DNA of 64,000 nucleotides from JAUSIF01 sp963711595 (GTDB lineage Bacteria > Pseudomonadota > Alphaproteobacteria > Rhizobiales > Xanthobacteraceae). Shown here one piece after another: positions 25,663 to 36,217 of the stretch. The translations under genes were made by a program, and so were the position numbers. Each line of letters begins with the position of its first letter. Positions within the stretch are counted from its first letter, which is position 1. The DNA lies in NCBI GenBank assembly GCA_963711595.1, contig CAVQER010000007.1, forward strand, positions 558,001 through 622,000, given 5' to 3'. Under the pieces are notes generated by a model that did not search any database, was not told the origin of the DNA, and worked only from the letters and a program-made list of their open reading frames with translations.

Positions 25663-27099
25663 CTAATCCGTGCTGGCGTCGTCAGCGCCGACGAAGGCGA
25701 TGCGCACCATGTTTGTGGCGCCCGGCGTGCCAAGGGGAACGCCGGCGACGACAATCACGCGTTGCCCCGGCTTTGCAAAGCCTTCGCGGAAGGCAATGCG
25801 GCAGGCGCGTGCGACCTGAGCGTCGATATCGCCGGCCTCCTCCGTGACGACACAATGCACGCCCCACACGAGCGCGAGCCGTCGTCCGGTCGAAAGATTT
25901 GGCGAGAGCGCGACGGTCGGCGGCCCCGGCCGCTCGCGCGCGACTCGAAGTCCAGAAGCGCCGGAACTCGTGAGACAGAGTATCGCCGACAGATCGAGCG
26001 TTTCCGCGATCTGACGCGCGGCAGCGGCGATTGCATCGGCTCCGGTCGCTTCCGGCGCTTCGCGGTGACTTCGAATTGTGTCGAGATAGATCGGATCGCG
26101 CTCGACGGCTTCAGCGATGCGATTCATCGTGATCACCGCTTCGACCGGATACTTGCCGGCGGCGGATTCGGCGGAAAGCATGACGGCATCGGCACCGTCG
26201 TAGATCGCGGTGGCGACGTCGGAGACCTCGGCGCGGGTCGGCACCGGCGACGAAATCATGGACTCCAACATCTGCGTCGCGATTACGACCGGGCGGCCGG
26301 CGTGGCGCGCGGCGTGGGTAATCTGCTTCTGCAAACCGGGCACACGCTCGAGCGGCATTTCCACGCCGAGATCGCCGCGTGCGACCATCAACGCGTCGGC
26401 CTGTTCGAGCAATTCGCTCAAACGATTCACCGCCTGTGGCTTTTCGATCTTCGCGAGCACGGCGGCGCGTCCGCGGGTCAATTTCTTTGCCTCGGCAACG
26501 TCCTCCGGGCGCTGAATGAAGGAGAGCCCGATCCAGTCGATGCCCGTTTCCAGCGCCGCTTCGAGATCAGAGCGGTCCTTGGGCGTGAGCGCAGCCAAGG
26601 CAACGGTCGTGTCGGGAAGGCTCACACCCTTGCGATCGGAGACGCGACCGGCGACCGCGACGCGCGTCACAGCGTGCGTCGCGCTGGTTTCGGTCACGAC
26701 GAGTTCAACCTTTCCGTCATCAACCAGCAGCCGATGCCCCTTCTCGAGCGCGGCAAGGACTTCCGGATGGGGCAGGTGGACCCGCTTCGCGTCGCCTGGC
26801 TTCTTGTCGGCATCGAGCACGAACATCGCGCCTTCGCTCAGCTGGACGCCGCCGTCCTTGAACGCATCGAGCCGGAGCTTCGGGCCCTGCAGGTCGACGA
26901 GAATGCCGATCGGCCGGTCCAGCTTCTGCTCGATCGCGCGGATCGCCTTCACGTAGCCGCGCATCGCTTCGTGCGGCGTGTGGCTCATGTTGATGCGGAA
27001 AACGTCGGCGCCGGCGATGAACAGGCGCTCGATGGTGGCCTGATCGGATGAGGCCGGACCGAGGGTCGCCACGATCTTGGTCCGGCGTTGGCGTCTCAT
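25663..27099 (-). CDS. pyk: Pyruvate kinase
   Basis: 478 residues. It converts phosphoenolpyruvate and ADP to pyruvate and ATP. Signatures are KIVATLGPASSD at the N-terminus, GILVDLQGPKLR, the active-site IAKIEKPQAV-like LAKIEKPQAVNRL (about 220), MVARGDLGVEMPLERVPGLQ, and the Mg/K region VATQMLESMISSPVPTRAEV. ATG 27099 (MRRQRRTKIVA) was chosen as the family start. It follows the DUF1036 gene on the same strand with about 100 bases between. Confidence 0.97.
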   Translation of the reverse strand: MRRQRRTKIVATLGPASSDQATIERLFIAGADVFRINMSHTPHEAMRGYVKAIRAIEQKLDRPIGILVDLQGPKLRLDAFKDGGVQLSEGAMFVLDADKKPGDAKRVHLPHPEVLAALEKGHRLLVDDGKVELVVTETSATHAVTRVAVAGRVSDRKGVSLPDTTVALAALTPKDRSDLEAALETGIDWIGLSFIQRPEDVAEAKKLTRGRAAVLAKIEKPQAVNRLSELLEQADALMVARGDLGVEMPLERVPGLQKQITHAARHAGRPVVIATQMLESMISSPVPTRAEVSDVATAIYDGADAVMLSAESAAGKYPVEAVITMNRIAEAVERDPIYLDTIRSHREAPEATGADAIAAAARQIAETLDLSAILCLTSSGASGLRVARERPGPPTVALSPNLSTGRRLALVWGVHCVVTEEAGDIDAQVARACRIAFREGFAKPGQRVIVVAGVPLGTPGATNMVRIAFVGADDASTD

Positions 27100-27201
27100 G
27101 CGATCTCTGCCCGGTGCCTTCCTGTTTCGCCCTGGCAATCTAACGCGTCACGGCCGAACTTGTACCGGGGTGAAGCGAAAAAACGATGAAAGGGACGCGC
27201 T

Positions 27202-27693
27202 TCAACGGCCGCCCAATCCGGACTTGTTCTGGTTTTGGCTCGATTTAGCTCCGGCGGGACCGGCCTGGTCTTGCTCGGTGAGTTGTACGGTCCAGTTACG
27301 CTGCTCGCCGGTGTCGACTTCGAAGAAACCGGTCCGATTGAAACCGCGCGCGAGGCAGTCCTGCACACCGCGTATCGTGAACTCGCGATCGCGTGTGCAC
27401 ATAAACGCCTTGCCTGACCACTCGCCGCCCTGGTCGTAATCGATCGCGTACACATAGTAAAAACGCGCGACCAGTTGGCCGCGCATCAAAGTCTCGCAGG
27501 CATTGGGTTGGAGATTCCACCACCCTTCGGTGATCCAGGTGTCGCCGTCCTTGTAGCCGACGGCCACGCCCACCCTCGCGGGCGTTCCGTTGCACACACG
27601 GAAGTCGGCATGCGCGAGCGCGGGTGCCATCGCCGCGGCAGCGACGACGACGAGGCCGGCAATTTGCTGCGGCCAAAAACGATCCCCGCGCAT
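27202..27693 (-). CDS. DUF1036 exported protein
   Basis: 163 residues from ATG 27693: a signal peptide (AGLVVVAAAAMAPALAHA) then the DUF1036 domain. This includes FRVCNGTPARVGVAVGYKDG, WITEGWWNLQPNACETLMRG and YYVYAIDYDQGGEWSGKAFM, with paired cysteines likely forming disulfides in the periplasm. The C-terminus is Gln/Ser/Gly-rich. An upstream ATG at 27750 next to GGAGGG is an alternative start; it would put the signal sequence internally, so I prefer 27693. Located between pyk and glycerate kinase, a neighbourhood I recall as conserved in Hyphomicrobiales. Function unknown. Confidence 0.85.
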   Translation of the reverse strand: MRGDRFWPQQIAGLVVVAAAAMAPALAHADFRVCNGTPARVGVAVGYKDGDTWITEGWWNLQPNACETLMRGQLVARFYYVYAIDYDQGGEWSGKAFMCTRDREFTIRGVQDCLARGFNRTGFFEVDTGEQRNWTVQLTEQDQAGPAGAKSSQNQNKSGLGGR

Positions 27694-27766
27694 GCGCTCC
27701 GATACCCCGAACCCGATACGAGTCGCCGATTCAGCCGTGCCCGGCGCCATTTCCCTCCGGCGCGCC

Positions 27767-29053
27767 TCAGGTGTCAACGACGATCGCTCGTAAGTCATTG
27801 ACATTGGTGCAGGTTGGGCCGGGAGCGAGCAGGTCGCCGATCTGCTGGAAAAAAGTGGTGGAGTCGTTGTCGGCGAGGAAACGGGCAGGATCGAGGCCGA
27901 AGCCGCGTGCCCTTGGCAGGGTCGTTTCATCCACGAATGCGCCGGCGGGATCGGAAGCCGCACCGCCGCCGCCGTCCGTCCCGTCGGTATCGGCCGCGAC
28001 CGCGGAAATCCCCTGCCGGCCTGAAAGAGCGACAGCGAGCGCCAGTGCATACTCCTGATTGGGGCCGCCACGGCCGTCGCCTTTGAGCGTCACGGTAAGC
28101 TCACCACCGGACAGAATCACCGCACGGCGACCTTCGCGGGCGAACCGAAGCGCAAGATGCGCGTGCTCGGCCGCGACCTCACGCGCTTCTCCTTCGAGAT
28201 CAGCACCGAGCAGGACAGGCTCATAGCCGGCCGCGCGGGCGACCTCGGCGGCGGCTGCAAGCGCTTCCGCCGGACGCGCAACGATATGAAACGCGGAGTG
28301 CGCGAACGCGGTGTCGCCGGGCTTCGGACTTTCGTTCGCCGGATCGTTAAGTGCCGCAATGATCGCTGCCGGCGGGTGCAATTGGCGCGCCGCGATGATT
28401 GCGCGCGCGTCAGCAAGCGTAGAGGCGTCAGGTACTGTGGGACCTGAACCGATGATCGATGGGTCGTCGCCCGGCACGTCGGAGATCGCAAGCGAGACAA
28501 CGCGAGCGGGAAACGTGCGGGCGGCGAGACGACCGCCCTTGATGCGTGAAAGGTGCTTTCGCACGGTGTTGATCTCGCCGATGGTTGCACCGGAAGCGAG
28601 TAAAGCGCGGGTCAGCGTTTGTTTGTCCTCGAGCGAAACGCCGTACACCGGTGCGATCCAGTTTGCTGACGCTCCACCCGAGAGCAGCACGAGGACGAGA
28701 TCGCCTGCCTCCGCGCTTTCGGCCAGAGCGAGCACTCGTTCGGCGGCGGAGAGACCCGCGGCATCGGGTACCGGATGCCCTGCCTCGATGATTTCGATTA
28801 CTTGTGTAGGACGGCTGTAGCCGTGACGCGTCACCGCAATCCCGGTGAGGCGCTCGCGACCCAGCAAAGGAAGATAATGCGCCTCGGCGACTTCAGCCAT
28901 GCTGCCGGCAGCCTTGCCGGCAGCAACGACGATCAGCCTTCCACGCGCCGGCGGCGGAGGCAGTGACGGAGGCAGGCAAGTCGCGGGATGTGCCGCTGCG
29001 ACAGCTGCGTCGAAAATGCGTCGAAGCAGTTCGCGCGTTCGGACAGCACTCAT
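27767..29053 (-). CDS. gckA: Glycerate 2-kinase (DUF4147/MOFRL family)
   Basis: 428 residues. An N-terminal DUF4147 domain has the nucleotide/glycerate region RLIVVAAGKAAGSMAEVAEA and VLVLLSGGASANW. The C-terminal MOFRL domain (about 315-420) has AVILSGGELTVTLKGDGRGG and NQEYALALAVAL. It phosphorylates D-glycerate, formed from hydroxypyruvate or tartronate semialdehyde, to 2-phosphoglycerate, so it feeds the same route as pyk next door. Its ATG overlaps the stop of the DMT transporter gene (ATGA), which implies coupled translation. Confidence 0.9.
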   Translation of the reverse strand: MSAVRTRELLRRIFDAAVAAAHPATCLPPSLPPPPARGRLIVVAAGKAAGSMAEVAEAHYLPLLGRERLTGIAVTRHGYSRPTQVIEIIEAGHPVPDAAGLSAAERVLALAESAEAGDLVLVLLSGGASANWIAPVYGVSLEDKQTLTRALLASGATIGEINTVRKHLSRIKGGRLAARTFPARVVSLAISDVPGDDPSIIGSGPTVPDASTLADARAIIAARQLHPPAAIIAALNDPANESPKPGDTAFAHSAFHIVARPAEALAAAAEVARAAGYEPVLLGADLEGEAREVAAEHAHLALRFAREGRRAVILSGGELTVTLKGDGRGGPNQEYALALAVALSGRQGISAVAADTDGTDGGGGAASDPAGAFVDETTLPRARGFGLDPARFLADNDSTTFFQQIGDLLAPGPTCTNVNDLRAIVVDT

Positions 29054-29964
29054 GGCACGGCTGCGGTAGGCACCGTCGCGCGCGGCCGCGCAACGAAAAT
29101 GCCAAGCAGGATCAGCAGGCCGCCAAATGCCTGAATGGCGGAAACCTGCTCTCCCAGCACCAGCCAGCCGAGCGCAGCGGCGGCGATGGCCTCGAGAAAG
29201 ACGACAAGCGAGGAAAAAGTCGCGGGCAGTGAGCCGAGCGCAAATGCGAGAAGGCCCTGCCCACCAACCTGGACGACAAGCGCAAGTGCGACGAGCGCCG
29301 CGAGGCTTTCAACCGACCGCGGGATGAGTTGTTGACCGAGGAGAATGGCTGCGACGAGCAGCAGGGCGGCCGTGACGATCGTCGATAGCAACATCAGCCG
29401 CGCGGCGTCGTGCTGCGCACGTGCATGGCGAACAACCACGACGTAGGCGCCGAAGAAGACAGCGGTGACGAGGCCGTATGCGTCTCCCGAAAGCCTTGCC
29501 GGATCAATCTGATAGCTCTCGCCGATGAGGGCGCTGCCGCCGGCGATGCAGGCGGCGAGGCCGAGCAGCACGCGCGGGCCCGAACGCTCGCCGAGAAACA
29601 GAAAGGCGCCGACCACGACGTACACCGGCGCGGTGACCGCGAAGAACGTCGCGTTCGCAACCGTCGTGTGCAGAATTGCGAGGTGCCAGAAGAAGAGGTT
29701 GCCGGCAAAGCAAACGCCGGTAAGGACGATGGCGCGGTCGAAGCGCAGCGGTGGCGCGGGTCGCAAGCCGCGTTCCTCGATCCGCATCCAGAGCCACAGG
29801 ACCGGCAAGGCGAGCGCCGTGCGCCAGAAACCACTCGCCTGCGGCCCGACGTCCGTGAGCCGAACAAAGATCGGGGACGCGCCCATGACGCAAGCGCCGG
29901 CCACAAGTGCGGCGAGGGCCGCCCCGGAGCGCTCGCGCGCGGCGCGGTCGATGTCGGCCTTCAT
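29050..29964 (-). CDS. EamA/DMT-family membrane transporter
   Basis: 304 residues with ten hydrophobic segments in two EamA repeats. The first runs from VAGACVMGASPIFVRLTDVG; the second starts near DAYGLVTAVFFGAYVVVVRH and ends VSAIQAFGGLLILLGIFVAR. ATG 29964 follows GGGGGAG; the open frame upstream is not coding. The family exports metabolites or amino acids. It overlaps gckA by four bases, so the substrate may be linked to glycerate or C3 acids, but that is inference. Confidence 0.88.
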   Translation of the reverse strand: MKADIDRAARERSGAALAALVAGACVMGASPIFVRLTDVGPQASGFWRTALALPVLWLWMRIEERGLRPAPPLRFDRAIVLTGVCFAGNLFFWHLAILHTTVANATFFAVTAPVYVVVGAFLFLGERSGPRVLLGLAACIAGGSALIGESYQIDPARLSGDAYGLVTAVFFGAYVVVVRHARAQHDAARLMLLSTIVTAALLLVAAILLGQQLIPRSVESLAALVALALVVQVGGQGLLAFALGSLPATFSSLVVFLEAIAAAALGWLVLGEQVSAIQAFGGLLILLGIFVARPRATVPTAAVP

Positions 29965-30094
29965 GCGCTCCCCCTCGCGTGTGCGGGCGACATTCCTATG
30001 GCACGACGCGGACTCACACAATCCACGGGACTTTCTTTGTCCTTGCGGTGGCCGGTGCGGGGCCTTAAGTCCGACGTGCAGCATGGAGTTCGCC

Positions 30095-30400
30095 ATGAGT
30101 ATCGACGATCGCACCCGAACCGAACTCGAAGCCGCGGTGTACCGCCGGCTCGTCGAACATTTGCGCAGCCGGACCGACGTGCAGAACATCGATCTCATGA
30201 ATCTGGCCGGCTTCTGCCGCAACTGCCTGTCGAACTGGATGAAAGAGGCAGCCGACGAGAAGGGCATTGCGATATCGAAGGATCAGAGCCGTGAGATTGT
30301 GTACGGCATGCCCTACGACGACTGGCGCAAGCAACACCAAAAAGAGGCAAGCGCCGATCAGAAAGCGGCTTTCGATAAGTCGCGGCCCGATCACCACTAA
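30095..30400 (+). CDS. DUF1244 protein
   Basis: 101 residues, MSIDDRTRTELEAAVYRRLV and onward. The conserved DUF1244 core is NIDLMNLAGFCRNCLSNWMK and YGMPYDDWRKQHQ. It is a small soluble, mainly helical protein with two close cysteines (CRNC). Structures exist for family members but no function is established to my knowledge. GGAG lies 7 bases before ATG 30095; an in-frame ATG at 30083 is an alternative. gapR follows after 32 bases, so the two are probably co-transcribed. Confidence 0.9.
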   Translation: MSIDDRTRTELEAAVYRRLVEHLRSRTDVQNIDLMNLAGFCRNCLSNWMKEAADEKGIAISKDQSREIVYGMPYDDWRKQHQKEASADQKAAFDKSRPDHH

Positions 30401-30432
30401 GCATTCAAGCAATCATCTGAAAGGGGAGAGCG

Positions 30433-30678
30433 ATGGCGGTCACCGCCAATTTCGCCAAGGGACAACTCAAGTCGCTCGTCGAGCGCATCGAGAAACTGGA
30501 AGAAGAAAAGAAGTCGCTCGCAGATGACGTGCGCGAGGTCTATGCGGAAGCGAGGGCGGCGGGATTCGACATCAAGGCACTGCGCGCCGTCGTTCGCTTG
30601 CGGCTCCAGGACACGGAGGAGCGCAGGGAGCACGAGGCACTCGTCGACCTCTACCGCAACGCGCTCGGCCTCGGCTGA
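30433..30678 (+). CDS. gapR: GapR nucleoid-associated protein (DUF2312)
   Basis: 81 residues, almost the whole length being the DUF2312 domain: LKSLVERIEKLEEEKKSLAD forms a long helix and is followed by VYAEARAAGFDIKALRAVVR. In Caulobacter GapR binds overtwisted, AT-rich DNA ahead of replication forks and RNA polymerase and supports topoisomerase action. GGGGAG precedes the ATG. It follows the DUF1244 gene closely. A convergent terminator lies 2 bases after its stop and serves the gene on the other strand. Confidence 0.93.
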   Translation: MAVTANFAKGQLKSLVERIEKLEEEKKSLADDVREVYAEARAAGFDIKALRAVVRLRLQDTEERREHEALVDLYRNALGLG

Positions 30679-30679
30679 C

Positions 30680-30702
30680 AAAAAAACCCTCCGCGAGGAG
30701 GG
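30680..30702 (-). terminator. Rho-independent terminator of the M15-type peptidase gene
   Basis: Stem CCCTCC-GCGA-GGAGGG (30687-30702). Read on the minus strand it is followed by seven T residues (30686-30680), so it ends leftward transcription. No T-run follows on the plus side. Confidence 0.85.
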
Positions 30703-30727
30703 TAACATTCCAGTTTCGCGCGAGAGT

Positions 30728-32113
30728 TCAGTTCCGCGCGGTGACCCTGCCGGTGACGATGCCGGCGCCACGGTCGAAGGCGAGCGTTTGCAACGCCACG
30801 ACGGCGGGACCCGCAAACCCGGCGGTCGCCGGCGCCTCGATCGACCCCGACGCGAACTGCACGCGCAACGCCGCGCGTGCGGGTTCGACCAAGCCGCGCA
30901 GGCTGTAGAGATCCGGCTTGTGCAGTTCGGAGGCCGAAGCCACGGTCTGCATTCCCAGTAATTTCACGGGCGGTCGCGCCGCGTCGGCATCATTTTGGAC
31001 CGCTTGTAGGCTCTGCGGCGCGCGAGTCTGGTCCGGCAGATCTGCGAGACGGGTGTGTGCCCCGGGGATCGGTCCGAACTGCGGGAGCGAACGTTCCGGG
31101 GTGGCTGCGTAACTCAGCGCGCGGGTCTCGTTGCGCGGCAGCGATCCGGTTACGACCATGTCGCCTGGGCGCGCCGCGGGCAGGGGCGTCGAGCCGTTAG
31201 CCGAGACGGCTGCCGGTTTGGATGTCGGGATGCGACTGGACGGAGACAATGACGCAACCATCGTCGGCGCGTTATCGCGGTTCGTGGAGACCGGAATGGA
31301 AGCGGTCGTAAGCTCGGTCGCGGTCGGAATGCGAGAACGACTTGAACGCGCGTTTGCTGCTCTGTCTTCGCCGTCCTCGTCGAGGGAGGCGAGGGCAATC
31401 GAGCCCGCCCGTCCGCCCCGCGATTCGAGTTCGGCCATGGCGAGCGCGAAGCCGGGCATCGGTTTGCCGTCGGCTGGGATATGCACGGTCTTGCCGTCCG
31501 GGAAGATGCGGGCGAGTTCGTCGCGGGTCACCCGTGGCCAGTGGCGCACACCGCCGGTGTCGACGTGAATGAAGGGCGAGCCGGAGCTCGGGTAGAAGCC
31601 GACGCCGCCGCGCTGGAGCCGAAGCGCCATGGCGCGCAAATCGGCGAGCTCGATGCCCGGAATGTAGAAGTCGATCGCCTTGCCGACCATGTGCTGGCTG
31701 TAGCGCGCGACTCCGCGGCCGCGTGCGCGCAACATGGAATTCGTCTGCGGCGAACGATACGCGGAGATGATCGTGACCGGCCCCGACGCCTTCACCTCGC
31801 GATGGACCTCCCAGAGGACATCGAACAGGTGCGGGTCGATCGTGGTCGGCTCGTCGCGGCGCCAGTCGCGCAGGAACCAGTTGAGCTGCTTCAGCGCAGC
31901 CTCGTCGTAGCGCCCGCGGCGCTTGAACGTGACGGTGAGCGTCTCGTCCGTATGAATGTGCGCAAAGGAAAGCGAGCGTGTGTCGCCGTTGGCGACAAGA
32001 TTCTGCAGCGGTGCGGTGGTGAACGCGATCGCGCAGAGCGCGACACCGGTTACGGCCAGCGGCCGTACCGAATCCGAACCCCGAAAGATACGCACCAGTT
32101 TCGAGATGGGCAC
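30728..32113 (-). CDS. DUF882/YcbK-family peptidoglycan peptidase (M15-like) with long C-terminal tail
   Basis: 461 residues. An N-terminal hydrophobic segment (PLAVTGVALCAIAFTTAPLQ) is a signal anchor. The peptidase M15_2 domain spans about 50-195, with metal ligands in ARYSQHMVGKAIDFYIPG and FIHVDTGGVRHWPR. The YcbK/MepK relatives cleave crosslinks in the wall. The last 250 residues are low-complexity, rich in Ser, Pro, Ala and Arg, and include VTGSLPRNETR. There is no good ATG; GTG 32113 (PISKLVRIF) is preferred over TTG 32119. The neighbouring L,D-transpeptidase fits a joint role in making and cutting 3-3 crosslinks. Confidence 0.83.
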   Translation of the reverse strand: MPISKLVRIFRGSDSVRPLAVTGVALCAIAFTTAPLQNLVANGDTRSLSFAHIHTDETLTVTFKRRGRYDEAALKQLNWFLRDWRRDEPTTIDPHLFDVLWEVHREVKASGPVTIISAYRSPQTNSMLRARGRGVARYSQHMVGKAIDFYIPGIELADLRAMALRLQRGGVGFYPSSGSPFIHVDTGGVRHWPRVTRDELARIFPDGKTVHIPADGKPMPGFALAMAELESRGGRAGSIALASLDEDGEDRAANARSSRSRIPTATELTTASIPVSTNRDNAPTMVASLSPSSRIPTSKPAAVSANGSTPLPAARPGDMVVTGSLPRNETRALSYAATPERSLPQFGPIPGAHTRLADLPDQTRAPQSLQAVQNDADAARPPVKLLGMQTVASASELHKPDLYSLRGLVEPARAALRVQFASGSIEAPATAGFAGPAVVALQTLAFDRGAGIVTGRVTARN

Positions 32114-32334
32114 GTGCAAATCCGTGTCGCGTCTCTGGTTTCAGGCGCGACCGTTGCCGGCGCGCACGTGGTGAACGCAGTCTTGTCGGGCCCGGTTAAT
32201 GGCGCGTGACCGAACCCCCGCAGGTTTTGGCTAAAGGCGGATCGTGGCGAAACAGTGCCTAGGAGCCATCGGCCTTCGTATGGTTAACAGGAACGCCCGA
32301 TCCTAGGCCTATTTTCACCGGTGGGAAAAGGGAA

Positions 32335-32359
32335 AGGGGCCGGCTTCGGGCCGGCCCCT
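32335..32359 (-). terminator. Rho-independent terminator of the L,D-transpeptidase gene
   Basis: GGGGCCGGC (32336-32344) pairs with GCCGGCCCC (32350-32358) around TTCGG. On the minus strand it is followed by TTTCCCTTTTCCC, an imperfect T-rich tail. It lies 27 bases after the stop of the leftward gene. Confidence 0.7.
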
Positions 32360-32385
32360 GTGCATCTGCGTCCCTCGGCCGCGAC

Positions 32386-34446
32386 TCAGCGGAAGATCTG
32401 GCGGAAGAAATCCTCGAAGGGATTGTTGCCGTAGCCGCCGCCCCCGCCGTAACGACGGCCGCCGCCCGGACCACCGCCGAAGCCGCCATAGTACATGCCG
32501 TTCGGCATGCGCAGTTCTTCGCGACTGATCACGGTCTTCGATCGCGCAATCGGCTGGTCGGCGATGCGGCGTTCGTTGCCGCGCATGATCGCGATCAGGC
32601 GCGCGTCGTGGCCATAGACGTCATCGCGGACCTGCAGCTGGCCATCGCTGTCGACGAACGCGGTCTGGTAGGTGATGTGCACCGGCAGCGGCTGCGGGAA
32701 GTTGATGTTGAGTTCGCCCGGGCCAAACATGCTGCGGATGCGGTCCTGCGAGTAGTTTTCCTTTGGCTGCGTGATCGACAGCAGCACTTCGGCGTACTTC
32801 ACCGGGTTCTCGACGCGCATGCAGCCGTGGCTGTAGGCGCGTACGTCCTTCGAGAACAGGTTCTTGTCCGGCGTGTCGTGCTGGTAGACGAGGAACTTGT
32901 TCGGGAAGTTGAAGCGCAAGCGGCCGAGCGCGTTGCTGTCGCCGGGCGGCTGGTAGATGCGCACGGTGCCGTCACGATTCTCCTCGATCCGCAGACCCAT
33001 GCGATCGAGCACCGTCGGGTCCTGCTGCAGCGCCGGCAGGTATTCGTTGGCGATGATCGAGGGCGGCACGTTCCATGTCGGATTGACCGTGATGAACTTC
33101 ATCGTGTCGCTGATCAGCGGCGTCTGCATGTTCGGCTTGCCGACGACAACACGCGTCTGCCACGCGACCGAGCCGTTCTTCATGACCTTCAACGTGAAGT
33201 CGGGGATGTTCAGGATCGAATGGTTGCGGCCGAGATCGTGCGGCATCCAGCGCCAGCGCTCCATCGTGGCAAGGATCGCATCAACCTTGTTGCTGACACG
33301 GCGTTGGCCGCCGTTCAGCGCCCGGATGGTGGCCGGACCGGCAAGCCCGTCGGGGTTCAGCCCGGCGGTCTTTTGGAAATTGGCGACAGCCTCGGCGACC
33401 GCGCGGTCGTAGCGCCAGTCGTTCAGGTCACCGGTTACATTGAGCCGCTTCCGCAAAAGTGCGACGCGCGCGTCCTCGACGCCCGGCTTCAGGCTCGGGC
33501 CTTCCGGAATACGCACGACATCGGGCTCGCGCACCTGCGGCTGTCCGCGTGCCTCGGCGAGCTTTGCCTTCAGCGCCTTGTACCCCTCGTGCTGCGGGAG
33601 GTGCGACGCGAGGGCCGTTGCTGCGTCGCCCGTTGCCGCGAGCTTTGCGAGCGAGTCAGCCGGGTCGGGAAGGTCGAGATGATAGTGAATGTCGCCGCTC
33701 ACGCGCGTGAAATGGACGCGGCCGGAATCGGCGTGACGCACATAGTCGAGGATTGAATTCGTGAAGCGGAGTTCGGCCTCGGCGAGTGCCTGCGCGTCGG
33801 CTGCGGCGAAATTCGGTACCGGATAGTCCGACGGCTCCAGTCCGTCTTCGCCGGCTGACGCGAGATACTTGATCGCGCTGTCGGTGCGCGCGGCGCGCGC
33901 GCCCTTATCGATCCAAAGCGGTGCGAAGCCGCGATCACGGTAAAATACTTCGACCGCCTGGCGGTCTTCACGACAACTCAGGAAGCGCTCAGCTTTGCCA
34001 GCGAGCGTTTCACGCAGCTTCTCAGCGATGCCTTGATCGGCGGTCGCGAGCGAAGTCGCGAGTGGCGCTTTGATCAGGTCCTTGCCGGTTAGCTTCTTGA
34101 TTTCTTCCGGTGTCGGGCCCGTTGCTGGCTCGCTCGCCGCTGTCGGAGCGGGTGTTGCAGGCATTGCGTCAGGCGCAGGCGTTGCTGTTTGCGTAGCTGT
34201 GCCGGTCGTTTCCGTGCTGGCCGCCTTCGGGTCAATGTCTTTCAGCGTGATTGGCGCAACGTTCGCTGACTCCGGAACGGGGACGCCTTCGACGCGCGTT
34301 TCCGTCGTCTGCGCAAACACGATTGGCGCGGCGACTAGGACCAGACCGGCCACACCAAGTCCGGCGGCCAGGTTGCGCATGAAGGGTTTGCGATCGTTCT
34401 GAGAACTCGCCGCACTGTTCAGAAGCCACGACCGAATTCGTTTCAT
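32386..34446 (-). CDS. L,D-transpeptidase, YcbB (LdtD) type
   Basis: 686 residues. An uncleaved or cleaved N-terminal hydrophobic segment (AAGLGVAGLVLVAAPIVFA, about 26-45) and a Thr/Pro/Ala-rich linker lead to the YcbB scaffold domain (about 140-300). A PG_binding_1 module follows near 310-375 (LLRKRLNVTGDLNDWRYDRA). The YkuD catalytic domain covers about 400-560, with the catalytic cysteine in AYSHGCMRVENP. Such enzymes form 3-3 crosslinks in periplasmic peptidoglycan. The C-terminus is a Gly-rich tail ending NPFEDFFRQIFR, an unusual addition. ATG 34446 follows GGGAGAAAAAG. Confidence 0.93.
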   Translation of the reverse strand: MKRIRSWLLNSAASSQNDRKPFMRNLAAGLGVAGLVLVAAPIVFAQTTETRVEGVPVPESANVAPITLKDIDPKAASTETTGTATQTATPAPDAMPATPAPTAASEPATGPTPEEIKKLTGKDLIKAPLATSLATADQGIAEKLRETLAGKAERFLSCREDRQAVEVFYRDRGFAPLWIDKGARAARTDSAIKYLASAGEDGLEPSDYPVPNFAAADAQALAEAELRFTNSILDYVRHADSGRVHFTRVSGDIHYHLDLPDPADSLAKLAATGDAATALASHLPQHEGYKALKAKLAEARGQPQVREPDVVRIPEGPSLKPGVEDARVALLRKRLNVTGDLNDWRYDRAVAEAVANFQKTAGLNPDGLAGPATIRALNGGQRRVSNKVDAILATMERWRWMPHDLGRNHSILNIPDFTLKVMKNGSVAWQTRVVVGKPNMQTPLISDTMKFITVNPTWNVPPSIIANEYLPALQQDPTVLDRMGLRIEENRDGTVRIYQPPGDSNALGRLRFNFPNKFLVYQHDTPDKNLFSKDVRAYSHGCMRVENPVKYAEVLLSITQPKENYSQDRIRSMFGPGELNINFPQPLPVHITYQTAFVDSDGQLQVRDDVYGHDARLIAIMRGNERRIADQPIARSKTVISREELRMPNGMYYGGFGGGPGGGRRYGGGGGYGNNPFEDFFRQIFR

Positions 34447-34576
34447 CTTTTTCTCCCGGGCCTCGCGCGAGCATCAACGCAGGAAACGCAACGCTACCAT
34501 GGTTTTGTGACAGAGCGGGGGCGCCGGAATCAAGGAGAATCCGGTCAATTTCCCGTGGTTCGCCGACCGTGTCTCC

Positions 34577-36109
<1,533 letters not shown>

Positions 36110-36217
36110 TGGCCCTCCCCGAAACGTCGAAATGTGTGCCGTTCCGGGGCACTGTCCGCGAAGTGGATTAACGCATCATAAAGAAGCCCGACCCTCGTGA
36201 AGGTTCAGACCCCGTCA

